Shown here one piece after another: positions 30,076-37,478 of a DNA stretch of 39,677 nucleotides. Origin of the DNA: Lachnospiraceae bacterium (lineage in GTDB: Bacteria; Bacillota; Clostridia; Lachnospirales; Lachnospiraceae); contig JAFLTA010000023.1 of the NCBI GenBank assembly GCA_022510685.1, forward strand, positions 1 through 39,677, written 5' to 3'. A program made the position numbers and the translations under genes. How positions within the stretch are numbered: the first letter of the stretch is position 1; every line of letters starts with the position of its first letter. The notes beneath the pieces were generated by a model, which was given only the letters and a program-made list of their open reading frames with translations, ran no database searches and was not told the origin of the DNA.

Positions 30076-30588
30076 ATGGCAAAGGTTGGAATTTTAATGG
30101 GAAGTGATTCCGATTTGGAGATTATGAGTAAGGCGGCAAAGATGTTGGAGGAGCTGGGCGTTGATTATGAGATGAACGTCATTTCTGCCCATAGGGAGCC
30201 GGATGTTTTCGTAGAGTATGCCAAGACAGCAAAAGATCGCGGTATTGATGTCATCATTGCAGGAGCAGGCGGAGCAGCGCATCTGCCGGGTATGTGTGCA
30301 GCGATTTTTCCGCTGCCGGTCATTGGCGTACCAATTTATACAAAGTCTTTGGGAGGATTGGATTCTCTGTATTCCATCGTACAGATGCCATCCGGAATAC
30401 CGGTGGCAACCGTGGCGATTAACGGTGCGGCAAATGCGGCAATTTTGGCAGCAAAAATGCTTTCTATTTCCGATACAGCGTTGCAGGACAAGCTGGCGGC
30501 ATATAAAGAAGATTTGAAAGATCAGGTCGTTGCCAAAGATGAAAAGTTAGGAAAACTTGGATACGAAGCTTATTTAAAGCAGATGTAG
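30076..30588 (+). CDS. purE: N5-CAIR mutase PurE
   Basis: PurE moves the carboxyl group of N5-CAIR to give CAIR in purine synthesis. The 170-residue protein starts [17 protein letters not shown], continues with [12 protein letters not shown], which carries the catalytic His, then [14 protein letters not shown] and [13 protein letters not shown]. These are all class I PurE features. ATG 30076 gives the usual N-terminus, with AAGGAGG 11 bases upstream; ATG 30067 is too close to that site. No other purine gene is nearby, so it stands alone after hemW, separated from guaB by 11 kb. Confidence 0.96.
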   Translation: MAKVGILMGSDSDLEIMSKAAKMLEELGVDYEMNVISAHREPDVFVEYAKTAKDRGIDVIIAGAGGAAHLPGMCAAIFPLPVIGVPIYTKSLGGLDSLYSIVQMPSGIPVATVAINGAANAAILAAKMLSISDTALQDKLAAYKEDLKDQVVAKDEKLGKLGYEAYLKQM

Positions 30589-30654
30589 AGTTTGGCATGA
30601 TAGCATCTAAATAGAGGTAAAATGGGCTATGACGGGATGGAATGAGGTTGCTAT

Positions 30655-30927
30655 ATGGAAAAATGGGTGTATGGCTATGTGTTGATTGTCAATTGCATCG
30701 GGCTGTTTGTGATGTTTGAAGACAAACGCCGGGCGCGAAAACACCTGTACCGGATTCCGGAGAAAACCTTATTTTTCGTCAGCCTTATCGGTGGCAGTAT
30801 CGGTACGTGGATGGGGATGTATCTTTTCCATCACAAGACAAAGCACTGGTATTTCGTTATGGGAATGCCGTTGATATTGATACTTCAAATAGTCGGATGC
30901 ATTTGGTGCCTATTATATAGAACGTAA
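30655..30927 (+). CDS. DUF1294 membrane protein
   Basis: The 90-residue protein has three membrane helices (about residues 7-21, 38-57 and 66-85). The family string FEDKRRARKHLYRIPEKTL between helices 1 and 2 and GGSIGTWMGMYLFHHKTKH after it mark DUF1294. The function of this family is unknown. It is followed 19 bp later by a HAD hydrolase on the same strand. Confidence 0.88.
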   Translation: MEKWVYGYVLIVNCIGLFVMFEDKRRARKHLYRIPEKTLFFVSLIGGSIGTWMGMYLFHHKTKHWYFVMGMPLILILQIVGCIWCLLYRT

Positions 30928-30946
30928 ATGACAGAATGGAGTTTAC

Positions 30947-31579
30947 ATGATTAAGAATATCATTTTAGATGTGGACGGAACTCTGTGGAATACTACGGAG
31001 ATTGTGGCAAAAGCGTGGAATAAAGCTATAGAGTCAGACAGCACCAGTGAGGTGCGTGTGGATGCAAAGCGTCTGCAGGGGCTTTTCGGAAGACCCATGA
31101 ATATCATTGGGGAAATGTTGTTTACCGATGTGGATGAGACGGACAGAATCCGGTTGTTAGATGCCTGCTGTGAATACGAGCAAAAAGCCCTTCATGAGGG
31201 GGAATATCATTTATTGTATGATGGGGTGGCAGAGACTATGCGGACTCTGCATGAGAAAGGGATTTCCCTGTATATTGTCAGCAATTGCCAGAGCGGTTAT
31301 ATTGAATTATTTCTCGAGAAAAACGGATTGCAGGACGTGGTAAAGGATACGGAATGCTATGGGAATACCGGGAAGTCCAAAGGGAGTAATATTTCCCTGC
31401 TGATGGAGAGAAACGGTCTGTCCGGTGAGGAAACGTTTTATGTGGGCGACACGATGGGAGACTATGAGGCAGCCATAGAGGCAGGTATTTCTTTTGTGTT
31501 TGCTGAGTATGGATTCGGAGAAGTACCGGAAGCCCGTGAACGGATTCAAAAGTTTGATGAGCTATTAAAAAAAGTTTGA
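30947..31579 (+). CDS. HAD-family phosphatase (phosphoglycolate-phosphatase-like)
   Basis: The 210-residue protein is a soluble HAD hydrolase with all four motifs: DVDGTLWNT with the nucleophile Asp, YIVSNCQSG (Ser), the Lys region GKSKGSNI, and FYVGDTMGDYEAA with the metal-binding Asp pair. A helical cap lies between motifs I and II (about residues 18-85), as in Gph/PGP-like enzymes. The substrate cannot be read from the sequence. It is preceded by the DUF1294 gene and followed by a MerR-type promoter. Confidence 0.9.
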   Translation: MIKNIILDVDGTLWNTTEIVAKAWNKAIESDSTSEVRVDAKRLQGLFGRPMNIIGEMLFTDVDETDRIRLLDACCEYEQKALHEGEYHLLYDGVAETMRTLHEKGISLYIVSNCQSGYIELFLEKNGLQDVVKDTECYGNTGKSKGSNISLLMERNGLSGEETFYVGDTMGDYEAAIEAGISFVFAEYGFGEVPEARERIQKFDELLKKV

Positions 31580-31596
31580 AAAAACATAAAAAAATA

Positions 31597-31627
31597 TTGA
31601 CTTTCCCCTGGGGTCAAGGTGTATTTT
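31597..31627 (+). promoter_or_regulatory. MerR-type promoter with 19-bp spacer and dyad
   Basis: TTGACT and TATTTT are separated by 19 bp, longer than the 17 bp favoured by sigma-A. The spacer holds an interrupted dyad (ACTTT with AAGGT arms around CCCCTGGGG). This is the layout that MerR activators need to realign a promoter. The gene beginning 70 bp downstream is a MerR protein, so autoregulation is likely. Confidence 0.82.
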
Positions 31628-31696
31628 CGCATTGTAACCGTGAAAATTTCCTTGCCCTTTTTCGATGTGGCAGGAAGTAACAGAAACGAGGTGCCT

Positions 31697-33031
31697 ATGA
31701 AAATAAACGATGTGGAAAAACTGACCGGACTCACTGCAAAGAGTATCCGCTATTATGAGTCGAAAGGACTCATCACTGTGGAGCATGATGCCGAAAACGG
31801 ATATCGCATTTATACGGAGAGGGATGTCCTGCATCTGAAACGGATTAAACTGTTGCGACATTTGGAATTTGGCATTGAAGAAATCCGTCACATACAGGCG
31901 CAGGAGCTTCCGGAGATACGAAACATATTGCAGCAGCAGGCAGAAAAATTTGAAACACAGGGTGATGTCTGTGATATGAAGAAATCCCTTTGTATTTCCC
32001 TGAGCAAAGATTATGATATGGAAAACAATATGGTGGAGGAGTATGACGAAGCGGTGGATTTTCTCGAGGGGGAGCAGTTTGAAGAATTACAGGAAAGTAT
32101 CAAAGAATTGACTTGTCTGTCTTTACCGGAAATGATTCTTTTGACGTTTGCATGGGGAGCTCCCGTGCTTGGATTATTTTTGAACATTGATATGCATAGC
32201 GGGAATCGGGAAATACTCACAATCAATGCCGTGGTTGCCCTGCTGGGAGTTGCGTTCCTGACTCTGCAGTGGAGAAATTATTTCTACAAACGTAAATACC
32301 AGAAAAAAAGAATGAAGGATAAGGGGAAACGGACAATCTGGCTGCTTTTGGCAATCCTGCCTATCCTTGTTGTCATGATTGCAGTCCTCGTCTTGATAAA
32401 TGAGTTGATTATATTCCTGTTTGCTCCTGAGGGCTGGCTGTTTTATGAGTTTCAAGGGGGCGGGGAATTCCTGCTGATACTGATTACGGAGATTCCTCTT
32501 ATGGGAGCAGTTGCGTACCTGATTGACCGTCTCTATCATGTGTCCGAAGAAAAAGCTAATGACTTGTCCCTGCTGTTTGGTTTCCTGTGGAAGCATAAGG
32601 AGATATCATTGGTCGTCTGGTGTGCACTGATTTATCTTTCTCTGGTCAATGTAACATTTGTCACACCGGACAAAATCATTTCTTACAGTACGATGCATCC
32701 CGCAGGAGTTACTTATGATTACAGCGATATTACCAAAGTAGACACGTCTTTTGGCGGGAAAACTTTTGCCATACCGGAATACAAGAAAAAAGGAAACTTT
32801 TCATATCGTCTTTCCATTGGGAAGAAAAAGCTAATCTTTTCCCAGCCATATACGAACGATGACATCGAGCGATATGAGGATAGCTATCTGGAACTGGAAG
32901 AATTTGATGCGAAAGTAATGTCTTACAGAGTGCCGAAAGAGGGGAGTACGAAGTATTCCGACTATTGTGATATGGATTCGGTGTATGTGGAACGGTTTTT
33001 GCGGATTATCCGGAATGGGAATAAAGAGTGA
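31697..33031 (+). CDS. MerR-family regulator with polytopic membrane domain
   Basis: The 444-residue protein begins with a complete MerR winged helix (about residues 1-70): MKINDVEKLTGLTAKSIRYY, then GLITVEHDAENGYRIY and LKRIKLLRHLEFGIEEI. A helical dimer region follows (about 75-135). Then come five or six membrane helices between about 143 and 335, including TIWLLLAILPILVVMIAVLV and SLVVWCALIYLSLVNVTFV. A soluble C-terminal domain follows (about 340-444, beta-rich, starting near DKIISYSTMHP). An effector-binding GyrI-like domain, usual for MerR regulators, is absent. The regulator is thus built into the membrane and probably senses something at the envelope. ATG 31697 follows GAGGTG. Confidence 0.87.
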   Translation: MKINDVEKLTGLTAKSIRYYESKGLITVEHDAENGYRIYTERDVLHLKRIKLLRHLEFGIEEIRHIQAQELPEIRNILQQQAEKFETQGDVCDMKKSLCISLSKDYDMENNMVEEYDEAVDFLEGEQFEELQESIKELTCLSLPEMILLTFAWGAPVLGLFLNIDMHSGNREILTINAVVALLGVAFLTLQWRNYFYKRKYQKKRMKDKGKRTIWLLLAILPILVVMIAVLVLINELIIFLFAPEGWLFYEFQGGGEFLLILITEIPLMGAVAYLIDRLYHVSEEKANDLSLLFGFLWKHKEISLVVWCALIYLSLVNVTFVTPDKIISYSTMHPAGVTYDYSDITKVDTSFGGKTFAIPEYKKKGNFSYRLSIGKKKLIFSQPYTNDDIERYEDSYLELEEFDAKVMSYRVPKEGSTKYSDYCDMDSVYVERFLRIIRNGNKE

Positions 33032-33122
33032 GCAACGATTGAAACGTATTGAAATGCCGAATGCAAAATTCAATATTTTGATATAAGATATTATATAATT
33101 AAGGGCATGGAGGACTTAGAAA

Positions 33123-33662
33123 ATGAAAAAAAACAAGAAAATAATAATAGGGCTTCTGGTTTTGCTTTTACTTGCCATTATAATTGTAGTTAGTATAAGA
33201 GCTTATATAGGTTATATGTTCAGTTATGATGGTAAAAAAGATGAAATAGTGGTACAAAAGGGAGAAGACATTTTTAATTATATTTATAGAGAACAATACA
33301 GTGATGGGAAAAGATGGGAATTGTACATAAATGAAAATTATGCATTTTACGTAGAACCATTTGAGGGACTTTCATATAAGGAAATGAGAGAACATTTGGA
33401 AAATGTAGATTTGATAAAAACTATATGTGATGAAGGAAATATTCGTGTATATGCTATTCCGTTTGTTGAATATGAAAGCAAATATGAAATATTATACACA
33501 GTAAATGGCATAGATTTTTATCGTTGGAATGAAAATGTCACTGAAGTTGCGAAAAGTAATAAATACGCTACAGAGGCTCAAAACCGATTAACAGAATTGT
33601 ATAAATACGTTTCCGAGGAGGAGCTGGAAAAGTGGAGCAAGGAAAGCTGGGATCTTCATTAA
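33123..33662 (+). CDS. Membrane-anchored small protein, unknown
   Basis: The 179-residue protein has a basic start, one membrane helix (about residues 7-27) and an extracytoplasmic domain rich in Tyr, Glu and Lys. I do not recognise the family. GGAGG lies 9 bases before the ATG, and TATAAT at 33094-33099 may be its -10. It is the first gene of the AT-rich island, and its end touches the IS remnant, so its last residues may come from that junction. Confidence 0.7.
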   Translation: MKKNKKIIIGLLVLLLLAIIIVVSIRAYIGYMFSYDGKKDEIVVQKGEDIFNYIYREQYSDGKRWELYINENYAFYVEPFEGLSYKEMREHLENVDLIKTICDEGNIRVYAIPFVEYESKYEILYTVNGIDFYRWNENVTEVAKSNKYATEAQNRLTELYKYVSEEELEKWSKESWDLH

Positions 33663-33776
33663 TTCATCGATGACATTTCGGATGACAGGCATTTCGCTTT
33701 CATTTCCCGGAAATAATTTCATGCCTACAGGTATCTGGTTGGCATCAAGAAGAAGTCCCATGCCGACATGGGGTTG
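33661..33776 (-). mobile_element. Remnant of an IS4/IS1634-type transposase
   Basis: The minus strand encodes, in one frame, PHVGMGLLLDANQIPVGM followed by KLFPGNESEMPVIRNVIDEL. This is the stretch around the DDE core found in IS4/IS1634-superfamily transposases. Only about 40 codons remain, with no start or end and no inverted repeats visible. It lies between the end of the 33123 gene and a gene that has lost its beginning. Confidence 0.7.
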
Positions 33777-33777
33777 A

Positions 33778-34155
33778 AAGAAATCAAGTTATTTCCGAAC
33801 AGATGGTGACTACATAAGTGCCAGTCGTAGAAAATGTTCTATTGATTGTGTAGGTGGAATTCTGGAAATAAAAGGAGACATAATTCATAAGGATATGGCA
33901 CTTTCGCTAGGATTGCATCTGGACAAAACAACAGTAGTGTTTAGTGGGAACGAATCTCAAAAAGTTCAGGTGCCGGATTTATATCAGTTTGGGTGCGTAG
34001 GTTGTATTGATATGCGACAGAGTAGCGAAGTGGATTTCTGTGGTGCAACCATCAGTGCGGAACAGATTATTGGGTTTTCTCATATCAAACCAGAGGAACA
34101 ACTGAGGCTGAAAGGGTATGGAAAATATTTACGGAACGGGAACCTTGCATTATGA
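33778..34155 (+). pseudogene. N-terminally truncated gene of unknown family
   Basis: The frame is open from 33778, right after the transposase remnant, but has no start codon until ATG 33895. Upstream codons already read as protein (YFRTDGDYISASRRKC and on), so the gene looks decapitated at the IS junction. The remaining 125 residues are Cys-rich in places (FGCVGCIDM), and the end is LKGYGKYLRNGNLAL. I cannot name the domain. Translation from 33895 would give an 86-residue piece. The stop overlaps the start of the next frame by ATGA. Confidence 0.55.
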
Positions 34156-34418
34156 CACCGACCAATAATATGCATGATTGTGCCGGAAAGATTGCAGAAT
34201 ATATGTCAGATGCAGAAGTTACCTATGCTGTTGATTATGTAAATATGAAGAAACTAGGTGAAAAAGCAAGAGTTGAGTTAAAGAAGATATTAGGTGAATT
34301 AATGAGAAATAATGATTCGTCGAAAAACATCACCATATTAGATAAAGTAAGACTGCCAAATATATTTATATATGATATGCAGATAATGCAGTCGGCTAGG
34401 GAAGAGAGATTTTGGTGA
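34152..34418 (+). CDS. Small protein, unknown
   Basis: An 88-residue helical protein with no signal or membrane segment. Its ATG overlaps the preceding stop (ATGA), suggesting translational coupling to the truncated upstream frame. No own ribosome site is visible. The N-terminal part is predicted helical (AGKIAEYMSDAEVTYAVDYV). It is not recognisable as a toxin or an immunity domain and may itself be a fragment. Confidence 0.5.
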   Translation: MTPTNNMHDCAGKIAEYMSDAEVTYAVDYVNMKKLGEKARVELKKILGELMRNNDSSKNITILDKVRLPNIFIYDMQIMQSAREERFW

Positions 34419-34436
34419 GAAGGGAGTATATTTAAA

Positions 34437-34982
34437 ATGTATAAAACGATAACAGATTATTTCAAAAAAAGACCAATATATAATGAAAAATTTTCTGATG
34501 TGTGCAGTGAAATAAAGGACAAATTTAATGAAGGAAGCAAACCTGTTTTGCGAGAAAGCAAAACGAGTACAGCGCTGTTTGAAAAGGAGTTTGGATATAA
34601 ACTGCCGGATGAAATAGACGAGTATATCAATTTGTTTTGGCATGCATATATTTATGGATACTGTTTAAATGCACCAGAGTGTATTGTATTGTTTTCTGTT
34701 TTAAAGAAAGAAGGGGATTCGGACAACGATATTTTATTTTATAGTGACGGGTTAATTACCATATCACATGAATGGGAAGAAATAGGGGATATTCAAAAGT
34801 ATATCCCAATTGGTTGGTTGGGATATTCTGGCGCATGGGTTCTATATGAGGTTAAATCCGGAAAGATTTTTTTGGAGGATGTCGATAGTGGTATTGATGG
34901 TGTGATTGGAGAACAGCCAATTGCAGATTCACTATGTGAACTGATAAGTAAACTGGAAAAACATGCTCAGAAGTTAAAATAA
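34437..34982 (+). CDS. SUKH-superfamily (SMI1/KNR4 or Syd-like) immunity protein
   Basis: The 181-residue protein has a SUKH-type layout: FEKEFGYKLPDEIDEYINLFW at about residues 42-62, a beta-rich middle (ISHEWEEIGDIQKYIPIGWL), and an ending GKIFLEDVDSGIDGVIGEQP that recalls Syd. Proteins of this superfamily very often neutralise polymorphic toxins. No matching toxin lies directly upstream; the two frames before it are broken. AAGGGAG precedes the ATG by about 10 bases. The exact SUKH subgroup is uncertain. Confidence 0.7.
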   Translation: MYKTITDYFKKRPIYNEKFSDVCSEIKDKFNEGSKPVLRESKTSTALFEKEFGYKLPDEIDEYINLFWHAYIYGYCLNAPECIVLFSVLKKEGDSDNDILFYSDGLITISHEWEEIGDIQKYIPIGWLGYSGAWVLYEVKSGKIFLEDVDSGIDGVIGEQPIADSLCELISKLEKHAQKLK

Positions 34983-35092
34983 TATAGAGTATCTATACCT
35001 CTGAGTTAGGGTAGATGTTACCAACCTCCCAAACTGGCGGGATGATTAGGGAAGAATAAGTTGGAAATGACCTAAACGGGGATTCACAGCAA

Positions 35093-35323
35093 AGCTCTTT
35101 CCATGTCATTTTTAAAGCATATGATTACTTTCGAATGCAGTTTCACTATGACAACGGGGAATTTGGATGTTGCATTCTGGCGGATGAAGATATGGTAATA
35201 GAATTAGAATTGTCGCAAAAACACTGGGAAAGTGCAGATTTTAACCAGTATCTTAAAGAATTAAAAGAGGAAATAGAGTTACGGTTGCCGGATAAATTTC
35301 TCGGGGCGAGAGGTTGGCTATAA
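35093..35323 (+). pseudogene. 5'-truncated paralogue of the 39166 immunity-like gene
   Basis: From 35093 the frame reads SSF, then FKAYDYFRMQFHYDNGEFGC and continues to LPDKFLGARGWL. This matches the last two thirds of the complete protein at 39166-39516 nearly residue for residue. The first about 40 residues are missing, and the only start is an internal ATG at 35135. It is therefore a decayed copy of that family. Confidence 0.75.
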
Positions 35324-35367
35324 TTATATTTTATTGATTATAAGTTTTTATAATGATATATGGAGGG

Positions 35368-35454
35368 GTGTATCCGGAAGAATGTATAAAAATCACATCC
35401 GGCAAACAGAAATATTTAGTTTTGGAAGTACACAGAGATGGTATTGAAAAATAA
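35368..35454 (+). other. Tiny 28-codon frame, probably a gene-tip fragment
   Basis: A GTG preceded by GGAGGG opens a frame ending IKITSGKQKYLVLEVHRDG then IEK. It has the look of the end of a larger protein, such as a toxin tip or immunity protein, left by recombination. I see nothing else between 35324 and 35521. Confidence 0.25.
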
Positions 35455-35521
35455 GTGAAAATATAATAGGCTTATAAGTAGTATTTGCTTTAGTGAAATT
35501 AGTATGATGAATGGAGGAAAA

Positions 35522-35851
35522 ATGGAAGTAATAGAATTGTACAAACTAATTAAAGAATTTTATGGCTATAAATGCAGGATGATAGGAATAAACACAGAGA
35601 GTAACCAGATTGAGTGTTTTCTATATGATTCCTTTATTATGAAATGTTATATAGATAATCGGTCCGAAAGTTTTACTGCAGGTATAGATATGGGAGGAGA
35701 AATACTTACTGATTTATTAGGAAGGCAATGTTCATCTGCTAATAATATCAAAGCAATACAAGAATGTTTGCGTATTATTGACGATTATTGTAGGCTAAGG
35801 TTACCAGACAAATATTTGGATGCATATGACGAAGTATATTTATCAAGTTAA
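35522..35851 (+). CDS. Immunity-like small protein, paralogue A1
   Basis: This 109-residue acidic protein shares a pattern with the next gene: LYKLIKEFYGYKCRMIGINT at the start, LYDSFIMKC in the middle, and the ending DDYCRLRLPDKYLDAYD. The ending recalls LRLPDKFLGARGWL in the 35093 and 39166 family, suggesting a distant common origin. ATG 35522 has GGAGG just upstream. The family is unnamed to me. The setting among toxin tips suggests an immunity role, which is inference. Confidence 0.65.
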   Translation: MEVIELYKLIKEFYGYKCRMIGINTESNQIECFLYDSFIMKCYIDNRSESFTAGIDMGGEILTDLLGRQCSSANNIKAIQECLRIIDDYCRLRLPDKYLDAYDEVYLSS

Positions 35852-35938
35852 TAGATTGTATTTAATATAAGAATGATATTATGAATGTGGTTTTGTGATT
35901 GAATTGTGGTGATTATTGCACGGAAGAAGGGTGTTAAG

Positions 35939-36274
35939 ATGAAAAAATTAAATACAAATGACCTATATTTGTTAGTACAGAGTTTTTTTGATTATAAATG
36001 TAGGAAAGTAGAATTTAATTTAGAAAAAAAAGAAATAACATGCATTTTATATGATTCCTTTTTATTTTCATGTGGTTTTGCAGACAGATATGAGACCTTT
36101 GGAGCAGGGTTATATATCGGGCAAGGAATATTGGTAAAGCTGTTGGGGAAAAGTAGCTCTCTTAATAATGATGAAGATTCAATACGAAAAAGTTTACAAA
36201 TCTTTGATGATTATTGCAGATTAAGATTACCAGAAAAATTTTTAAATGCGTATGATAAAGCATATAAAAATTAA
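35939..36274 (+). CDS. Immunity-like small protein, paralogue A2
   Basis: This 111-residue paralogue of the gene just upstream shares LLVQSFFDYKCRKVEFNLE, then LYDSFLFSCGFADRYETFGA, and IFDDYCRLRLPEKFLNAYD at the end. ATG 35939 follows GAAGG at 8 bases. The two copies in tandem differ clearly in sequence, so the duplication is not recent. It lies 18 bp before a frameshifted toxin tip, which it may or may not neutralise. Confidence 0.65.
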   Translation: MKKLNTNDLYLLVQSFFDYKCRKVEFNLEKKEITCILYDSFLFSCGFADRYETFGAGLYIGQGILVKLLGKSSSLNNDEDSIRKSLQIFDDYCRLRLPEKFLNAYDKAYKN

Positions 36275-36292
36275 AAAAGAGGTGGTGTTACA

Positions 36293-36560
36293 TTGGAAGT
36301 TTTAATTGATGAAAGAAACATTTCTATGTCTGAATGGGACTTTACTAAACCTCAAACGATGGAAGCATGGGAATTGGTATCTGAATCATATGCAGAACAA
36401 GTTTCGGGAGAAAGTATATGCTATTATTGGTAAAGAATTACGACGTGGTAATATATGGGAAGTTAGGGAATTACCGCGGCTTAAAGCAAATGATAATGTT
36501 ACAAAAATAACTACAATTGATCCCAAAACAGGTGTTGAAGAAGTAATCTTTCAGAGATAA
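36293..36560 (+). pseudogene. Frameshifted polymorphic-toxin C-terminal domain
   Basis: From a TTG at 36293, with GAGGTGG 7 bases upstream, the frame reads SEWDFTKPQTMEAWELVSES then YAEQVSG and stops at 36433. The frame one base further on continues KVYAIIGKELRRGNIWEV and on to TTIDPKTGVEEVIFQR. Skipping one base near 36408-36411 joins them into a clean 88-residue domain that resembles the tips of bacterial polymorphic toxins placed before immunity genes. The catalytic residues are not known to me. An Imm74-like gene follows 30 bp later. The frameshift should silence it unless it is bypassed or is a sequence error. Confidence 0.6.
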
Positions 36561-36683
36561 ATTAATAAAAAGGAAGGGAATGATAATAACATGAAAATTA
36601 AAGGTGGTTTAAATTATGTGATTTTTGATTTAGAGAATGGATATTCAATAAAGGCAGAAGGAGAAATGCTTACAGGAAGAAAA
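36522..36683 (+). repeat. 162-bp direct repeat, copy 1
   Basis: This stretch covers the end of the toxin tip, the gap and the first third of the Imm74-like gene. It recurs at 38629-38790 with no length change and a small number of substitutions. Confidence 0.9.
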
Positions 36684-36824
36684 TTTATAGCTTATAAAAA
36701 TACGATGCGATTATGGGAGGAGCCACATAACAAAGAACGTGTTTCAGATGAGCAGATAGAGAGTATTATTAACGAAGTAAATGAAATGACAAATGAAAAT
36801 ACAGTGCACATTATCTTTGAATAA
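36591..36824 (+). CDS. Imm74-like immunity protein
   Basis: The 77-residue protein resembles the Imm74 family: a two-stranded start LNYVIFDLENGYSIKAEGEM, a GRKFIAYKNTMRLWEEP core, and a helix DEQIESIINEVNEM. It lies directly after the frameshifted toxin tip, the usual toxin-immunity order, and its own frame is intact. GGAAGGGAA lies before the ATG. A duplicated, broken copy is at 38698. Family assignment is from memory of the pattern, not from a search. Confidence 0.7.
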   Translation: MKIKGGLNYVIFDLENGYSIKAEGEMLTGRKFIAYKNTMRLWEEPHNKERVSDEQIESIINEVNEMTNENTVHIIFE

Positions 36825-37061
36825 GAGAACTTTTATTTACATAGTATATTTGCTTTTTTTCCGGAACCAACGGACGCATGGAACTGGGAAGACACTTCAA
36901 TCAGTCCGGGAATGAAAACTCTTTCAAAGCAACAGGGGACTTCGTCATTGTCTTTATAGGTGACGGGGAACAGTACGTATATTTTAAAACCTAAATACTG
37001 GTGCCAGTAGGATTGTTCCTGTCGTTATGCATAGCAATATACAGTCTATTTAACAGCGCAG

Positions 37062-37466
37062 ATGCTACAGGAGAGTGGAGATGTAGCGAAGGCTCTGAAA
37101 GTGCTTGAGTGGATTAATAGTGAGACTAATATTGCTGTTAAAGCCATAATAGAAAATGTTCCAAATGAATTAAAAGTTAGGGGGAAATGTGACGAATTTG
37201 GTATAAAATTAGAGGCTGAATTGGACAATGCAGGAATAGTTCATGAGGATCTTTATGTCTGGAGTAAGACAAAGATATATTCTAATAAATTGGGACGTGA
37301 TATTGGGGAGGAACATTATGCCATACGAATTGGCGATTTTGTGTATGATAATCTAACGCCAGAGGGGATGCTGCTTGATGCATGGCTGGAAGATTTAGGC
37401 TTAACGGGAGAGTTCGGAAAAGAAATAGGATATGGACCCGTGGATAAAATTGAACTGATAAAATAA
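37062..37466 (+). CDS. Orphan papain-fold toxin tip
   Basis: The 134-residue frame carries a compact domain with a candidate catalytic Cys in VRGKCDEFGIKLE and a candidate His in EEHYAIRIGDFVYDN, followed by LTPEGMLLDAWLEDLGL. This Cys-His order resembles the papain-like peptidase/deamidase toxins at the ends of polymorphic toxins. The frame is open upstream to 37035 (QYTVYLTAQ) without a better start, and the ATG has no ribosome site. It therefore looks like a toxin tip that has lost its delivery part. The 36825-37034 gap holds no gene I can name. A three-unit immunity-like gene follows 13 bp later. Confidence 0.62.
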   Translation: MLQESGDVAKALKVLEWINSETNIAVKAIIENVPNELKVRGKCDEFGIKLEAELDNAGIVHEDLYVWSKTKIYSNKLGRDIGEEHYAIRIGDFVYDNLTPEGMLLDAWLEDLGLTGEFGKEIGYGPVDKIELIK

Positions 37467-37478
37467 GGATGTGAGAAA

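Noticed and set aside
36836-37034. Coding remnant in the gap before the papain-fold tip
   Set aside because: Several short open frames exist on both strands, but none could be linked to a known family, so no call was made.
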